A stretch of DNA of 64,000 bases. It comes from Phoronis australis. Its lineage: Eukaryota > Phoronida > Phoronidae. Below are positions 12,596-26,800 of this stretch, piece by piece. The notes under the pieces were generated by a model, which worked only from the letters and a program-made list of their open reading frames with translations, had not been told where the DNA came from and ran no database searches. The translations under genes and the position numbers were made by a program. The DNA lies in assembly GCA_002633005.1 (NCBI GenBank), contig NMRA01000060.1:351472-415471 (forward strand), read 5' to 3'. The first letter of the stretch is position 1; every line of letters starts with the position of its first letter.

Positions 12596-13850
12596 ATTTC
12601 TGGTGTAAATAACTTAAAAAGAAATAATTATTTCTTTAAAAATGATATTTGACATGATATTCTAAACTGTCAGACACACTTTGAAAACTGTGTACAGAAA
12701 ATTACCTGAACGGGTAATAAAAATAAACTAAAATTACATTTAAAGATGATATGGACATCAATGGCATCCAAATGTATCCCTCTACATCTAACAGGTACTT
12801 ATCGCAATGTGGCTTTCATGGTTTAGTTAAGGTGAGGTGTAATTTGCTGAAAAGGTTCCTGTATACAGGCCTATTGGGATATGGCCACCTGTCAATGTGT
12901 GCCAGCAGCAGGAAAAATCAGTCTAGTTGGATAGCTATTTTCACAGTTGACCATTCTACAGATAGACTGTCACATAGACTGTTGGATGCTAGTCATTCAA
13001 AACATTCTAATGAAACCAACCAACGAAAACCAAAAGCACACAGCAACGTTTCCAGCAAGCCAGTGGCTTGATAAAAGATACCGTCAAACCTTGTTACAGT
13101 GTAAATCATTAAAATTATTTTTTGTTTATTTAAGTATCATGCTACATATCAGTAAAGTTTTAGGTGTAGATCTTACTAACACTTATATGCCTTCTAGTTT
13201 AACTGATTTGAATTTGAAAAGTAGAATTTTAGAAATTCAAAGTTCTAGATATAGAAATGAAGTGAATAGACAAAAACATGACTCATGTCAAGACAAGAAA
13301 ATGTTGACTTGTGAAAGGAATTTAAGTCACTAGTTCATGTCACGGTGGGGAATCTCATCCCTGGCACGAATGTGACATGACATACAGTCCAATAAAACCT
13401 TTCCAAGCTGTTTGCCAAGTGTTGTATCACATGACATCTGGTTGTGTAATAAAGCCTCTACAAGCCGGTTGCCAAATGGAAACTGCCTCTTAGCTGAATG
13501 GTTCGAACAATCTCATGTTTCAGTACATCAAAAATCACCCACACACTAAATGCAAATACCTTTTGCAAGTTTTATTTTTGGATTTAGCCCAAGAAAACAA
13601 AGTCACCCCTGACCAAGTTGTGGTGACTTTGACCTTAATAGCATAGACTTAAGTGGGAGGTCACAAGCTCCAATAAAAAGTTTTATGAATAATTAATCCT
13701 CCCAGACTATTCTTTCTTACAGAAGGCAGAGAATTATGCAACAAAAGGACGTACTCATTAGATTGTTTCCACTTAAACGGCTGTAACGGGCAAGGTGAGT
13801 GTTGCCCGACTCCCAGATTTTGTATGCACCCCTGTTGGTCATTAGCTCTA
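12596..13850. other. Intergenic region upstream of the kelch gene
   Basis: Divergent promoter side of the kelch gene. A 20-bp perfect palindrome containing AGAAATAATTATTTCT lies at 12618-12637, about 25 bp upstream of the kelch ATG. Arms CATGTCAC / GTGACATG form a possible hairpin at about 13335-13380. Two overlapping plus-strand open frames (12751-13071, 12947-13333) have no recognisable domain and AT-driven composition; I do not call them genes. Confidence 0.4.
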
Positions 13851-13854
13851 CATG

Positions 13855-14010
13855 TTGATGTTGTAGATGTGGTTTCAGTGAATATTATGAGAGCCTCTGC
13901 TACCCGCTCACTACTCACACCGTGACAGGCAATATGCCAATTAGCTGAATGGTAAGCACGCTCGCCAGTTTTATTGGGGTTGCTGGTTCCATTCTCGGCC
14001 AGGTAATCAC
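13855..14010 (+). mobile_element. tRNA-derived SINE, family S copy 1
   Basis: A-box-like TTAGCTGAATGG at 13941-13952, then a degenerate box B (GGTTCCATTC) about 35 bp later. The leader ('gttgtagatgtg', 'gagcctctg') is shared with the inverted copy at 21415-21560, so the family has its own 5' extension ahead of the tRNA-like part. Confidence 0.6.
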
Positions 14011-14184
14011 TAACAATTAGTGTAGTTAGCAAACGAATGATATACCGAGGAAGCACTGCCAACCAGTACCCTGAGACCTTGTGTGCATTGAATGGTGATA
14101 TAAATGTTCCAGAAGTCGAGGACCTGTATGAGAGACAATATTTTCACCTTCCTGGTCCGTTCATAGGTAATGGGGGAATGTTAA

Positions 14185-14310
14185 TGATGTGCTTCTGGTT
14201 ATCCATTTGCTAATGGGAATTGCTAATTATTAGCTGAATAGTTAGCACACTCGCCGGTTTTATCTGGGTCGCTGGTTCGATTCCCGGGTCGTGTCTCAGA
14301 GCACTAATAC
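14185..14310 (+). mobile_element. tRNA-derived SINE, family S copy 2
   Basis: TTAGCTGAATAGTTAGCAC (box A, 14230-14248) and GGTTCGATTCC (perfect box B, 14274-14284), with the leader 'gatgtgcttctggt' and 'gctaatggg' shared with the 21415 copy. Not a tRNA gene: no complete cloverleaf and no matching acceptor stem. Confidence 0.65.
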
Positions 14311-14669
14311 TAGTTTGATATAAGTTTCACAACGAGAAGAACTACCCAAACTGCGTAAAATTTCGGGGTTTAATGGAGCTCAACACATATTGGTACCTAG
14401 CTGTACGATAGCTTTCATACAGCAAAATGACTGCCTAAAGACAGTAGAACTGGCACACCCTGTTTCTGTGACTGTGACACTGACTGTGTATTGCGAGTGA
14501 CGTACCAGCATGTGAAGTGGAAAGAAAAACAGGGGATTTTTATGCTGTCAATATGCTGTCTGCGACAGAAACTCAATCAATATAGACCACACACCAGTGA
14601 AAATTATTACAAAATCTGAAATACTCACAAAATACTATAAAAAAGAAGCCATTCAAGCTTCATGAATTC

Positions 14670-14758
14670 CCGGAAGTGAAATCATAATAAAAATGCGACG
14701 TCTTGTGGGGAAATATAATGTGTCAAAGGTCAAGAACAAAGGTCAAGGACAAAGGTCA
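14670..14758 (+). promoter_or_regulatory. Candidate IDO promoter elements: ETS-type site and three AAAGGTCA half sites
   Basis: CCGGAAGTG (ETS consensus) lies at 14670-14678. AAAGGTCA occurs at 14725-14732, 14738-14745 and 14751-14758, an exact 13-bp period, 83-116 bp upstream of the IDO start codon. AGGTCA is the nuclear-receptor half site; this spacing corresponds to direct repeats with 7-bp gaps. Function is inferred from motif and position only. Confidence 0.4.
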
Positions 14759-14840
14759 CAGCATGTGTTGTGTTTTGAAGGTAGGTTAAACATCGGGTCC
14801 AAGGTTAGTGGTGTTTGTGGTATTATTTGTCTGATGGACT

Positions 14841-17800
14841 ATGAGCATGAGCATGAGCAGTGAAGACGCGGAGATTGTATTCGACGTGAACAAGTACCAT
14901 GTGTCTTCCAAGTTTGGATTTCTCCTCGAGAATCCTTTGGTAATGATGTATTTTGTTTTTTCTCAATTTTATTAACCCCCCTGCAACTTGCAACTGCAAG
15001 TAACGTACTTTCTAAAAACCCCTCGACCCGCAACGGTACCCCCTCAACCCAAAGCCGGGTTTGCCTCCGTCATGTTATCGGCTCACCGTCGGCTTCGCTG
15101 GGTCTGCACAGCAGTACAAACCGGCACAACTAGCAGCAGACAGCCACACGTTTCAAACGCACCTAAGCTAAACAAGGTGTAGGCTAGAACTACGAACAAC
15201 TCACCTTAGTCTGAGAGAAACGGCAGACGGACCTTTCTGTTCCAATATGTCTTCAAGGAAAGTCACTCTGCGACGTAATAAGATTATGTAAAATTGCAAA
15301 AATGACCTCTAGTGCCACAGGTTGTGGGTCGAGGGTGTCGTGGGTTGAGGGTGTTACGTGGATCGAGGGGCCGTGAGTAGGCGTGGGTTGAGGGGTGAGG
15401 GAGTTGAGGGAGTTTTAGAACAATCCCTAAGTAACCTAGAGTAATAGTAGTCACATAACCGGGTAACCTGTCGGTAAATAAGTAAAGTTCAAGCTGAGCA
15501 TACTTTTGTGAATGAATCTGAACATTACAAGCATGTTTTTGCCCTGCTGTTGTTATTGTGATGGCTCTTCACCATTATCATCTCTAAGAGCTGCAGCAGT
15601 AACAGGTCAGGGGTGAATTGGAAAGCGATAGCACTCTTTCACTTGCAACTAGAACTAAGAACTGAGGTTATAACAGTTTTAAATGTTAACTGTGAACTGT
15701 AGTGATTACTTAATCGCTACAACAGTAGAAAGCTCGTTACAAACAGGCGTGCATTCAGTAAGGCTAAGACCTAGCTAAAATCTAGTCAAAGTCATGTGTT
15801 CTCATTTAAAATACACAGTAAATTCCCCCGTAGTCTTGCGAAGACTTGCTTTTAAGCGAGGTCCTAGTGTTACTGAATGGGAGGCAGGTCATTTACCCGC
15901 ACTATCTCCCGAACATTTCATCAAACCTATCAGAAATACCCGTAGATCATCTAGTGTACACTAACAGTCTCTACAATTGTTAACGTCCAAAGGAGGAATA
16001 TCAAGTGCTCCCAACCTATTGTATGCAAAAGAGACTCCTACAGATATCCTATTCCACGTACAATACAAGATTGGAATCAACTGCCTGAGAAATTAGTGGC
16101 AGCTCAATCTATCCAGGCCTTTAGGCCTCAAATTGCTGCATTTCTGATTACTGTGCTCTCTCCTCGTTGCCATGGCAGTATTGGTTACTGCAACATAATA
16201 GACAGATTCAGGTTCAGGTTTAGTTGTTTTGTTTTTAAGAACCAGCTAATTAGGCTTAATAATCCAGATATCAATATAGTCCATTGTTACCTTAAGCGTT
16301 CTGTGCACTTTTTTCCAGTATCACTATTCCCTAGGTCTCCCTGGCCATTATGTTCCATTCTAGGGTTTAAAGCATTACTGAAACCATTTATCAACTTGAA
16401 CCTGAGAACCGAAAACTTACGCTTCCCAATCATCATAAGATTATACAATTTAATTTCAGAAGCCAAACAATTAGAAAAATCACTAGTAGTAGTCCACATT
16501 ATATCAATAATTTTAGTCAATATTTTACTTCGACAAAGTCGTCGCTGATGCGATAATTGCTCTATTCTATACATGGAACATATCAGATTCCCTGATAAAC
16601 TGGCTTCTTGACAAGATCTGGACAAATCTATTGAAGACTGGTGCTCATGCAGCTGTGAAAGATGTGAGTTTCTATTGAACTGCCACCAACCACATGGATT
16701 CTGTTGTGACCACCATATGTTCAGTTGTAGGCTAGATGAAACAAAAATTCTGATTATTGCATTACTTACATGGTGGATTTCATGCAATACAAAAAATGAA
16801 AATTGTGTTATGAAAATTAATTGATGGTATTTTCTTATTTCTTTTAGCATCAGCTCCCAGAGTATTTTGATACCTGGAATGAGCTGGGACGTACCTTATG
16901 GTCTCTTATCCAAAGTCATACTTTAAGAGATGCTGTTGATCAGGTATGATATGCTCCCAGTCAGTCTTTTGTTTCAGGTTACATTATCCTTGTGCCAACC
17001 AGAGACTAAACTCTCAAATCTTCGAAGCCAAACTTGAACTGTATATCTATTTTCAAGTCTAAAGTCAGTCTCTGATTTTATCTATGATTGAGTTAACCTT
17101 TTGCCAATGCAATATCGGGAACAAATAAAATTAAAGTTTTTGCATAAAAGTTAAGTGACACCGTATGAATTTGTTTTAATTTTTAAGTTCTATGCTGCTG
17201 CTACCATACTGGACGCTGTTTTGGGACAGCTAGCTTCTGGGCATTGACAACTTATGTTAGGAGCTTCTGAAAAGTAGAACAAAATCAATTTTGGTTCTTA
17301 ACATTTGTCCGAAATTGGTCAGATTTTACTTAATTTAACACTCTAAATTTGCACTTAATTTACTCCTGAATTCAAGCTACTGACTGCAATAGGGTCGTCC
17401 CAGTTTACATGACAATCGAAAGTTAATTGACTCTTAAGTAAGAAATCGCTGTGTTTTCATTGGCCTGGTTTTGAAATATCACGCACATTTTCACAGCTCA
17501 TGTCAGCTACTGCTGTGGTGTATGGCTGTGGAAATAGTCCTGATTTCAGCCATTTAAAGTGTAAATTGCAAGGTCTCAACCAATCTGAACAACAATATGC
17601 TCTAAATTCATGTTTATAATTATTATTACTATATTCTTAATATTAACTGAATTGTACGTCGCTATAAAAAGTTATTTACATATTTGTTGCCGTGGCGTTG
17701 TAACGCCATTGTTGTAACGGAAAATAGAAACGGCGCCATTTTCCTTCGTTACACATCTGTGACGTGGTGTTGGGGAACACAAAGAAAACAATATGGATCC

Positions 17801-20800
17801 CAGTGAGTACAGCAGCGTAGATGAAGAATATTTTGAAAGATACAGGGAGGGTCAGGTGGAGTTTTCAGACGATTCTGACGTTTCGGATGTGGAGGAGGAG
17901 GCGACAGACCCCATAGGAACCGTTGAATTTGTGCTCACACCTTCTCTCTAGTAGAACCGTTTCCCTTGCTCCGGTTGTCGACGATCCAGCCCCAGCCGGT
18001 TCGTGCAGTGAATATCAACGGGCAGAAGGTGCGCAGGAGTTGCGACAGAATGTTAGTGACTGGTAAGAATATTATAAATATGCATCATACTACCGCGAAT
18101 TACTACTTGGTCTTTTTTAATTTTAAGTTCAGTAGCTTTACCGGTCACTCCCAGGCGCTCTCGTCCCCACTGATGAATCATTTTTCAGCCGTGGATAAGT
18201 ACCAGTTTCAGTGATAAAAAATGGGACTCGTTGCACTTACGCAAATCACTCAACAATGTGTGGTCTTTCATTATTTGTAGACAGTGGCGCATTGGTTTGG
18301 GCCCCGGACTCTTGTTTGTGAGACTCGGGTTCGAATCCTGGCTTTCACTGGCAGACAATTGGGCATTGTACGAAGTTGTCTCCTACTCCCCTGAGCTCAG
18401 TCTTACTAGTGAGTGAATAAATGTATGCATGGGAAAGAATGAGAACCACCTCCCAATACTCAACTGTGTAGTGTAAACAAGAGGAAAAAAGAATTGCAAT
18501 TTTGCAACTTAGACTTTCTTACCTGGGGGCCGGAGGGAATTCCATGGGTTATAAAACAGGTCACTTCATTTTCATACTCTAGGGCCAAGTCAACTTGGAC
18601 CCAGAGCAATGTACACACGTTTTTCTAACCAGGTTTAGTTTGTGTAAGTCAATGCTTTCATGCCTATGTACCTAATGTTGCTGTTATTTGTGAAAATTGG
18701 TACATGGCTTGGGTGCGAGTTGACTTGGGAAGGAACCGTCTGGTAAAGTTTCTAAAGAGTATAGAAGGCATCGGATATTGAGAAGTTTTTAAAAATGTTT
18801 ACTGTAATATTCACGATTATTAACAAAACAGACCCCTCCATCAATGAATCAGGTGTCAGCAAATCAAACTAAGTATGTCCATTCCTATATATATATCCCC
18901 CAGGCATGATCTGCCACTGCCCTGGGTGTAGCAGTATTCATTTGTATGAAAAGTAAATATCTTTACTATTTATGTGATGTTTCAAAGCTTGTTTTTTGGA
19001 ATTTAGTTTCATTTTTGTTCTGTTTTAAACAGGTCGCTGCTCAACAATCAGTCTTCTCGAAAACTGAGGTCATTGCAAACCCTCAATTAATTTGGCCGAG
19101 ACACTCTTGGTAAATCAGTAATTTTTTCAATTCGACATTTTGATGTTTACTAAAGTAATGTATACATATTGTCACATCTTGCAGGTGCACGTGTGACAAC
19201 TGTCAGACTACTGCAGTCATTGAAGAAAGAGTATGTTGTCAAGAAGTCGACAAAGTTATTGCTAAACTTGAGGACGAAATGAAGAGGGACAACTTAAACG
19301 GAAGAAAAAAATGTATCGTGTACCATGGAAGTTTTCAACCTGTGTGCATCAATCGTGATGTTTTGGAGACTGCATGGTTGCAGTATAAAAGCCAATATCC
19401 GGATGGCTATGACGGACCCTTTGATAAAAGGATGCGACACATAGCCTACAGACAGTTCCAAAGATGGGTGCATGGTCACCTAGGACGAACTGTCCGTGTT
19501 GTAATTCCAGCATGCGCAGTAGCCTGCATCAGAGCTTTTTACCCTCCACCGGGAAATGAGGAGGACTTTGAGTTTCAAGGGTTTTCTTATTAGTTTCATT
19601 TATGTATATATATATCGAGTTGTCTTATCCCTGGAATGCCAACTCCAGCTCATTACCTAAGTACTCTATTACTAAAACTTGTGACTCGGGGAGTATCTAC
19701 TTTGGACGAGTTGAAATAAGTGACAAGTTCCATAGAGAGAACAAATATCCTAACAAACGAATGCAATCACAGCGCAATCTCAGTGGTACAAAAATGAAGT
19801 TGGCATTCCATGATGGATTTCTGTGTTTTCAGAATGGTAAACAATTGACAAAGAAAGTAGCATATATTGATGTTCAGGAACTTATAGTGACATGGTCATG
19901 ACAAGTGTAATGTTACTAGAACTACATTATAAACCTCTAAACTCAACATCAGTTATGGTTTACTTAGGAATTGGTCTCACTGGAGTTGTTAGTGAGTTTC
20001 AAGTGAACACATTCAACAATATTGCTGTTACATAAAAATCTGGACTATTGTCTGAGGTAGAGACTGAATCTCCTGCCCTCTTCTTATACAGTAGGACTCG
20101 TTACATTGGTAGTGCTTCATTGGAAACTAGAAAGGCTAGCATGCATTAATTCCTGTAACGCCTCCAAGTAACTTTGACTTCGATGAAATATCTGTCTCAC
20201 TGGCTCCAACTTACCGAGTTCTACTGTAATTCAACAAGACATTAACTACCATGACGTGGCAAAGTACTGAATTTCCACCCAAAAGCTACAGTATGCAATA
20301 GCTTCAGATGTCTATGACATGGTATAAAACACACAAAATTATACACATGTATAGGAAGTGAGAAATCTGGAGAGAGTGCTTGGACCACTCGCAAAAAAAC
20401 TCGCAAGAAAATGTTAGACAGTAGAGTTGGGATTCTGTGCAAATGATTATTCTGTCGTACAATTTGAATGATATTGGCAGACACGAGAAGACTGACGACC
20501 CATGTATATTTTCATCACTACCAATGTTTTAGGGTTTTTTTTTTGAAAGCTGTACAGATAGCAATGCTAGAGTATTTATAGTACCAGTATTGGAAATCGT
20601 GAAACACTTTTGAGCGTGCCATATGGCTGTCCGCTTTGTATAAACCCTGCGACATACTATGTTCTAACATTGAAACATTTCAATGTTACTTCAATATAAT
20701 GACTATAAATATTGTGGCATAGCTTTTAGGTTTATTTGATTAACAGTAAACTGTTGCCGTCCCATATAATGCATCGGTAAGGGGGCGAAAAGGTACCTGT

Positions 20801-23800
20801 GTGGGTCGTCAGTCTTTTCGTGCCCCAATATCATTCATTGTCATGTATGTGATGGAAAGAAATATCAGTACTGTCCATTGACAAAACAAGCAGTCTAATT
20901 GAATTTGTCTGGATATCGGCTCCTCATCCGTGCCACGGCCTCCTCCTTGGACACGTCTGGAGCACCAGCACTCAGCATTGGAGGGGCGTCAATTTCCAAA
21001 CAAATTTCGAGGTCACTGGCTTCTCTTTTATTTCGCAACAAGTGTAACGTATTCTTCCTTACTTCGTTCACATACTCTGAAAAGCACAACTGCAATTTAA
21101 AGTAAAAATCATTTTGAATCAATGATTTAAGTTAAACACGACGTCACCTAAGTGCAAGTTTTCGCCTACTTTTATAACCTTCAAGCAAAGGCCAAAACCA
21201 GAGTTAACCCTGTTTTATTTTTGAAGCAGGTTACTTTAATAATCAAAACCGTGCAACTTAAGTACCATCGTTAGAACAGTTCAAACTTTTGTCAGCACAC
21301 CACCATCTATTACTTGGTTGACAAAACCCCACAAAGAACCTCCTGATGCTCAAATACAGTGGTCTCTGAAGCGCACCATAGCCTCGTAGGGGGGGGGGGG
21401 GGGGGGCTGTAGTAATAGCCGAGATTACCCGACTCAGGAATCGAACCCACGACCCCCATAAAACCGGCAAGCGTGCTAACCATTCAGCTAATAGGCAATT
21501 TCCCATTAGCGAGTAGCTAACAGAGGCTCATATGATTCACCGGAAGCACATCTACAACAGGGCTATAGTACATGTATGTAGTTACTTCAGAGCTGGGCCG
21601 CCCATCGGCATGGGCGGTGTGCACCATAGGGGGCTGATGGTATTGTCCCCCCAAGTGCTGCTCTCCCCATAGTACCAGGTGTATATCTCCACTCTAATTT
21701 GGCTGAAGACAATGATTCTCAAAAATATGATACCCTAAATGATCCTTACTGACTTCGCGTGACTTGACTTTGAGAACCATCAGCAAATGAAATTGCATTG
21801 GGTCAACATGATGCTCAACTAGCGCTGCTACACACACAACACCAAGAACAGTTGAATCAACAAATAGCCTACTGGGCAACATTCCAAAGAAATACCACCG
21901 GCAACACTCAGCAATTGTTGACCGCGAGAACTATGGTGATTGCGAAAAAAGATCGTTATAGTTCAAGCACTGAGAAAGCGTCATGGATATAAGCCATAAA
22001 TTATGAAGATAACTTACCTTTTCACAAGACCAGCTTCAAACTTCATGATATGTTTGTCGTCGAAGCAGCCGTCCTCAAAGTGGTCGGAGCATATTTCGGC
22101 TCCGACAGAATGGCCGACTCGACAGTCATTTTACAATGACGAGCAGTGCACACGAAAACGTGCCATTTCGCGGCCAGATGCTTGTCTTTGGGAAACCTAA
22201 ATAGGGTCACGCCTTCCACCTGGCTGGTGTTAGCACAGTTGGCGCACACACACCGATGTACCATGTCTAAATCACGCCAAGATTGAACGCTCCTTGTTCG
22301 TCTTCCACTGTTTTGTATGGGCGGTAAACTGCATTGTGGGATATTGATCTAGTTTGTGTTCCCCAACACCATGTCACGGTGTCAAAGGTCAACTTTTCGC
22401 GGATTTTTTTTAATTTTCGCTTTTTAACGTAACTACAGACACAATAACATGATAATTGGAAGAAGATATATCCAACTAACAATATCTTGAAAATATTATT
22501 ACAATTTAACATACTTAGACCTTGCAATTTACACTTTAAAAGTACCAGTCAACTGCTTGTTACACCGTGCCTGGAGAATTTGTTCCTCCAGTTTCAAGTT
22601 TGATAGTGATCGACGTAGCTTGGATTTTCCAGTTATTGCGTGTCAATGGTTACCCTCTGAATTTTCGGAATAGCTGTAAAAGGCACTTTCTTTCAAAAAT
22701 GAATGAGGCAGATAAGGTAGCTGTTATTGGGCCCCAGTAAAAGAAAATTTTCTTTTCTCTTGGTTACACAGGGCCAAGTAGTGCAAAATTGAAACGTCAA
22801 TTATCTCGCCTTATTCATTGCATAGACCCAGCTGTTGAACTGATAGTTGTTTTCAAACCTCTTTGAAAACTTTCCAATATAGACCCTATTCACGCCGACA
22901 GGAGGCGAGTTCCAAAACGAGGCTCGCTACGATAGCTGTATTGCGCGTTGCTCGAACGGCTAGGAAAAATACGGAGATTCAACTGTCTGTTTTACAATCT
23001 CCGACTAAGGACACTGAGATGCGGAAGCGACGAAAGAGAATATGTCCGTGTAAAGTTTATAAATGTTTTCGAAAAGTTAGATCATATTTGATAGCATCTC
23101 GTTGCCGAGTAATGACGACTGGAGAATCTTCGGCCAGCTAGGCTTAGTGTGTTCCCTTTTTCATGATGCATTTTTCTTTCGTTCCAAAACGAACAGAGCT
23201 CTCAATCCCTAGATTTTGGGGCCGAATATCGACTCTATTCCCCTCTAAAAAATATTTAAAAATCACGCAAAATTCCCCCACGAGACCTAAAAAAGTGATT
23301 GGAAATTTCTCTTCGAAGTTCAATCTGGATCGAGTGAACATGCACACAGGTGACAATTTGACGGAAAGAGCACAAAATGCTATTTGAGACACAGCATAGA
23401 GAGCTTACAACAGGGCGGGGGTCTTATTGATGGTGATCGGCCGGGAGCTAGATTTTTCCCGTCACTCGGCGAAAAAAATCCCCCTCTTGAAGGCACAGGC
23501 ATCTTTCTCCTCCGTCGCCGGCATAGATGAACGAACAAGGCCCGGCCCTGAAGAAACATGATAACTATGCTCGCTCTGATCAGTTAACTGAAATTGAGCA
23601 CTAAAACAAGGTTATGCTTTAGACGAACGAATTAGGTACGTGTTTTAATTTTAAAATTCAACTTGGTACAGATTGATATTTGAATCCTAACACATGCAAT
23701 AGACGTAACAATTATTAAAACCAAGAAAGTAGAATTGGTGGTCAAACAATTTTTATTTTCAATTACGAGCCAGTTTTTTATTATTTTAATAAAATATGTT

Positions 23801-26800
23801 TAATAACATCAATTATTCTTTCAGATCAATGACAAATCAATTGTTAGTCCCGGTAATCCCTACCTCACCAGGCAGGACCTAGCTAGGCTATCTGATGCGT
23901 GATGTTAATATTCTTGATTAACAAATTAAACCAGATGTACATGACAGCAAAATGCTGTCGAATATTTCATCAACTCGTCATCAATAAGAGCAGACGAACT
24001 GGTTCGTGTAGAAATAAGCATTTTTATCAACAATTTACAAGAAGAAACGTAACCCTGCATTCAGCATAATAACTAGCCGTAACACGTCGATCGCCGCAAA
24101 TTTGGTCTATTTACTTTTCATGTTTTGAACCTAGTTTTCCGAAAAAAGCTTATACCCTTTCGCCAGACAACTCTTTGGTGCATTGTCTTGTTCTCTAATG
24201 TATTTCTTTACGTCTCTGTGGTTAATTTTTGACACATTTTTAAGATTTGATATCCAGGTTGGACTCGAAAGACCGGCCATTTAACTCACGCTAAGTCAAC
24301 TTCGGCTTTGTTTATCGCAGTGAGCCTCGCTTTGGATTTTAATGTCTGCCGCGTGAATAGAGTCTATGCTGTGTAAACTGAAGTCACCCATCCCTTTATT
24401 GAACAAGAGCAACGCTGTTTATAAGGTTGAATGTGACAACTGTAAGGAATTCTGTATCGGGACTCACACAGAGACGCCTCTCTGACAGGTTGAAAGAACA
24501 TACCTCAGAGAAAAGCAACAATAGGGGAGAGTGGGGTAAAACGGCACCCTTAACTTTAAAGATCCATTACCAAAAAGTATACAATGTATGTACAATGAAT
24601 TAATCATGTTCGAAGAGCTTACCTTGTTGTTTATAAAAAACATAATTAAGTAGAATTAAAATTGCACCGTCTTGGCCCAAGACAGATTTGACTTTTTATG
24701 GGTGGCTGGGCCGTTTTACCCTACCTTGCGGTTAAGACGGTCACTGCAGGTACGTTGGGTAAAACGGCCCTGCTACTACGAACACAGATTAAATGTAATC
24801 ATCGATTTATACAATGAAATTTCATAAAAAGTCTTTTTCTTCTGTTATTTTTAAATCATACATTATACAATATGCGTTCTTAGCTTTTAAAAACTTAACA
24901 TGACGAAACTGGCAGTTTACATTTAATGTAGCAACTAACAATAAATTTTCCACCACAAACAGTCGCTAGAGGCAGAGGTCACAGATGTAATCTTCGTCTT
25001 CGCTATCTACCCCGGCACATTGGTCATGGGCCCATTTTTCGCAACTTGAGCACTTGATCCAGCGGTCATCATCGCATGTTTCTTCGCAGAATATGCAGGC
25101 CTGGTCATTGCTTTCATCGTCATTGATGTCGCCAACTGCTTTCTTCTCTTCTGACTTTTTTGGTGCTTTGCGCGTTGATGCAGAAAATCTGTTTTTCTTT
25201 GAACCATGGTCATTCCTTTTCTTTCTTCACATTTGCTCTAACGCTCTTCCATATCTTCAGTCTTCTTCCGTTTTAGTTCGACAACGTCCTCAAGCGTTTT
25301 CTTGTACGGGCTGCTAGTAAGAAGAGTTGCTGAGCTGCTTGAGCGCTTGCGTTTGCCCTTTCCCTTCCCTTGATATGGTTGTGCATGCGGTACCTCAAGT
25401 ATGTTGGCTGGAGACATACGTGGTTTCATGGCTTGTTCTCGGGAGTTTATTGCCAAACGAATCATTGGCAGTTTCATTTGAACCTCTCTCATTGTTTTCC
25501 GATGACTGGAGGCTGGTATCAGCAGGTGCTTGCTCATATAGATTGGTGGTCAACAACAATGATCTCTTCTTGGTGGCAAGTATTGTCAGTGACAAATGAA
25601 GGTGCAAAAACATGATCCTGGAAAACATGGCGATTGACTGCATGGCTGTTTTTCTGAAACCATTTGCAGCAATAAGACCTGTCGTTGACTTCAGGTATGC
25701 CTCGTTGAACAGTTTGGCAACTTGAAACGTTGTTACTGTTCTCCCTGGATTGTTTCGCATCCAAACTTCTATCGCATGGTTGTAATACGTATGGGCAGCG
25801 GTTTCATGAATGATACATCGAGCGGCTGCAACCGATGCGTGCAGTGAGCAGGAAGGCACAGCATATGAACACCATGGTCTCTTGCGTAGTTAATGAGATC
25901 TATGTTGGTTGTGTGTGACGAGTGCCCGTCTAGCACTAACAGTACTGGGTTTTCTTTCGTTGCTCCAACAACTGTTACAAAGTTTTGGAACCACTGGAAA
26001 AAGCTTTCAGTTTGTATCCAACCAGTTTTGTGACAAGTGTAGATGGACCCGTGTGGTCCTCAATTAATCAGCTCCTATTTCATTCGCTGGCGTAGAAAAA
26101 CAAACATGGGAGGCACAAATATGCCCGTAGCACTCATACGGATTTCAACTATCACTAGTTGACCGCGTTCCGCCGATGTGATACTTCTGACTCGTTTCTT
26201 CCCTTTGAGCGCTATAATTTGCGAAGGCCTGGATTGTACGGTGCCGGGAGAGTCCCGTCTCATCCACGTTGTAAACACGGTCAGGTGCATCCATTAGTTT
26301 CTCAAGGACATCAAAAAACTTAGAGACAATAACCTTGTTGAACCCACGTGCTCTTAAAGCTGATATTGCCTCTGGTGTACGGATGGCAAGCTCAGTATGC
26401 CGAGATAAAAACCCATAAACCCATGCAGTCCTTTTCAGCCATGTTGTTACTGAATCGATGTGGTATTCCATTTTTCTCTGCCAGCTGATAAGCAAGAAGT
26501 CGGATGTCCTTAATGCCAATGCCAAACATTGTTTCTTCAAGCCTCAATACATGCTGCGCCAATTCACGCTCAATCTTTGGTGTAAAGGTGGTCTGTAATA
26601 CACATTATAAAATTGTGCTATACAATATTCTGTTATACGCACTATATTTTGCGCAAAATGTAATTGTATAGTGATATATCACCTCTTACAACGGAGCTGC
26701 AATATATCCCAATGCGGTTGAAAAACCATCTACTCACACGAAAAACTCTAACCACATACCGAGACAGTCTATTTAAACTGCAATTCTCTCTTTATCAAAC

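Larger units (their letters stand above)
17558..22535. mobile_element. 4978-bp DNA transposon with TTAA target duplication, THAP and P2X7-like genes
   Basis: Perfect 19-bp terminal inverted repeats AGTGTAAATTGCAAGGTCT, flanked by TTAA at 17554-17557 and 22536-22539. The repeat at 36155-36275 contains the uninterrupted site ('ttcagaaatttaaaagtacc'), so insertion is directly supported. About 160-205 bp inside each end a second inverted motif, GTGAC(G/A)TGGTGTTGGGGAAC, precedes a gene start, so the two genes run toward each other. TTAA duplication and THAP domains are features of the Kolobok superfamily and TTAA also of piggyBac; no canonical transposase was recognised. Confidence 0.8.

Noticed and set aside
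12751-13333. Open frames of 106 and 128 codons between the kelch and IDO genes
   Set aside because: They overlap in different frames, have AT-driven composition, and show no domain or splice context.
14230-14284. A genuine tRNA gene
   Set aside because: Boxes A and B are present but no complete cloverleaf or acceptor stem forms, and related copies with a shared leader exist, so it is a SINE.
21389-21406. Run of 18 G as a structural signal
   Set aside because: It abuts a SINE end and is most simply a homopolymer expansion; length may also be an assembly error.
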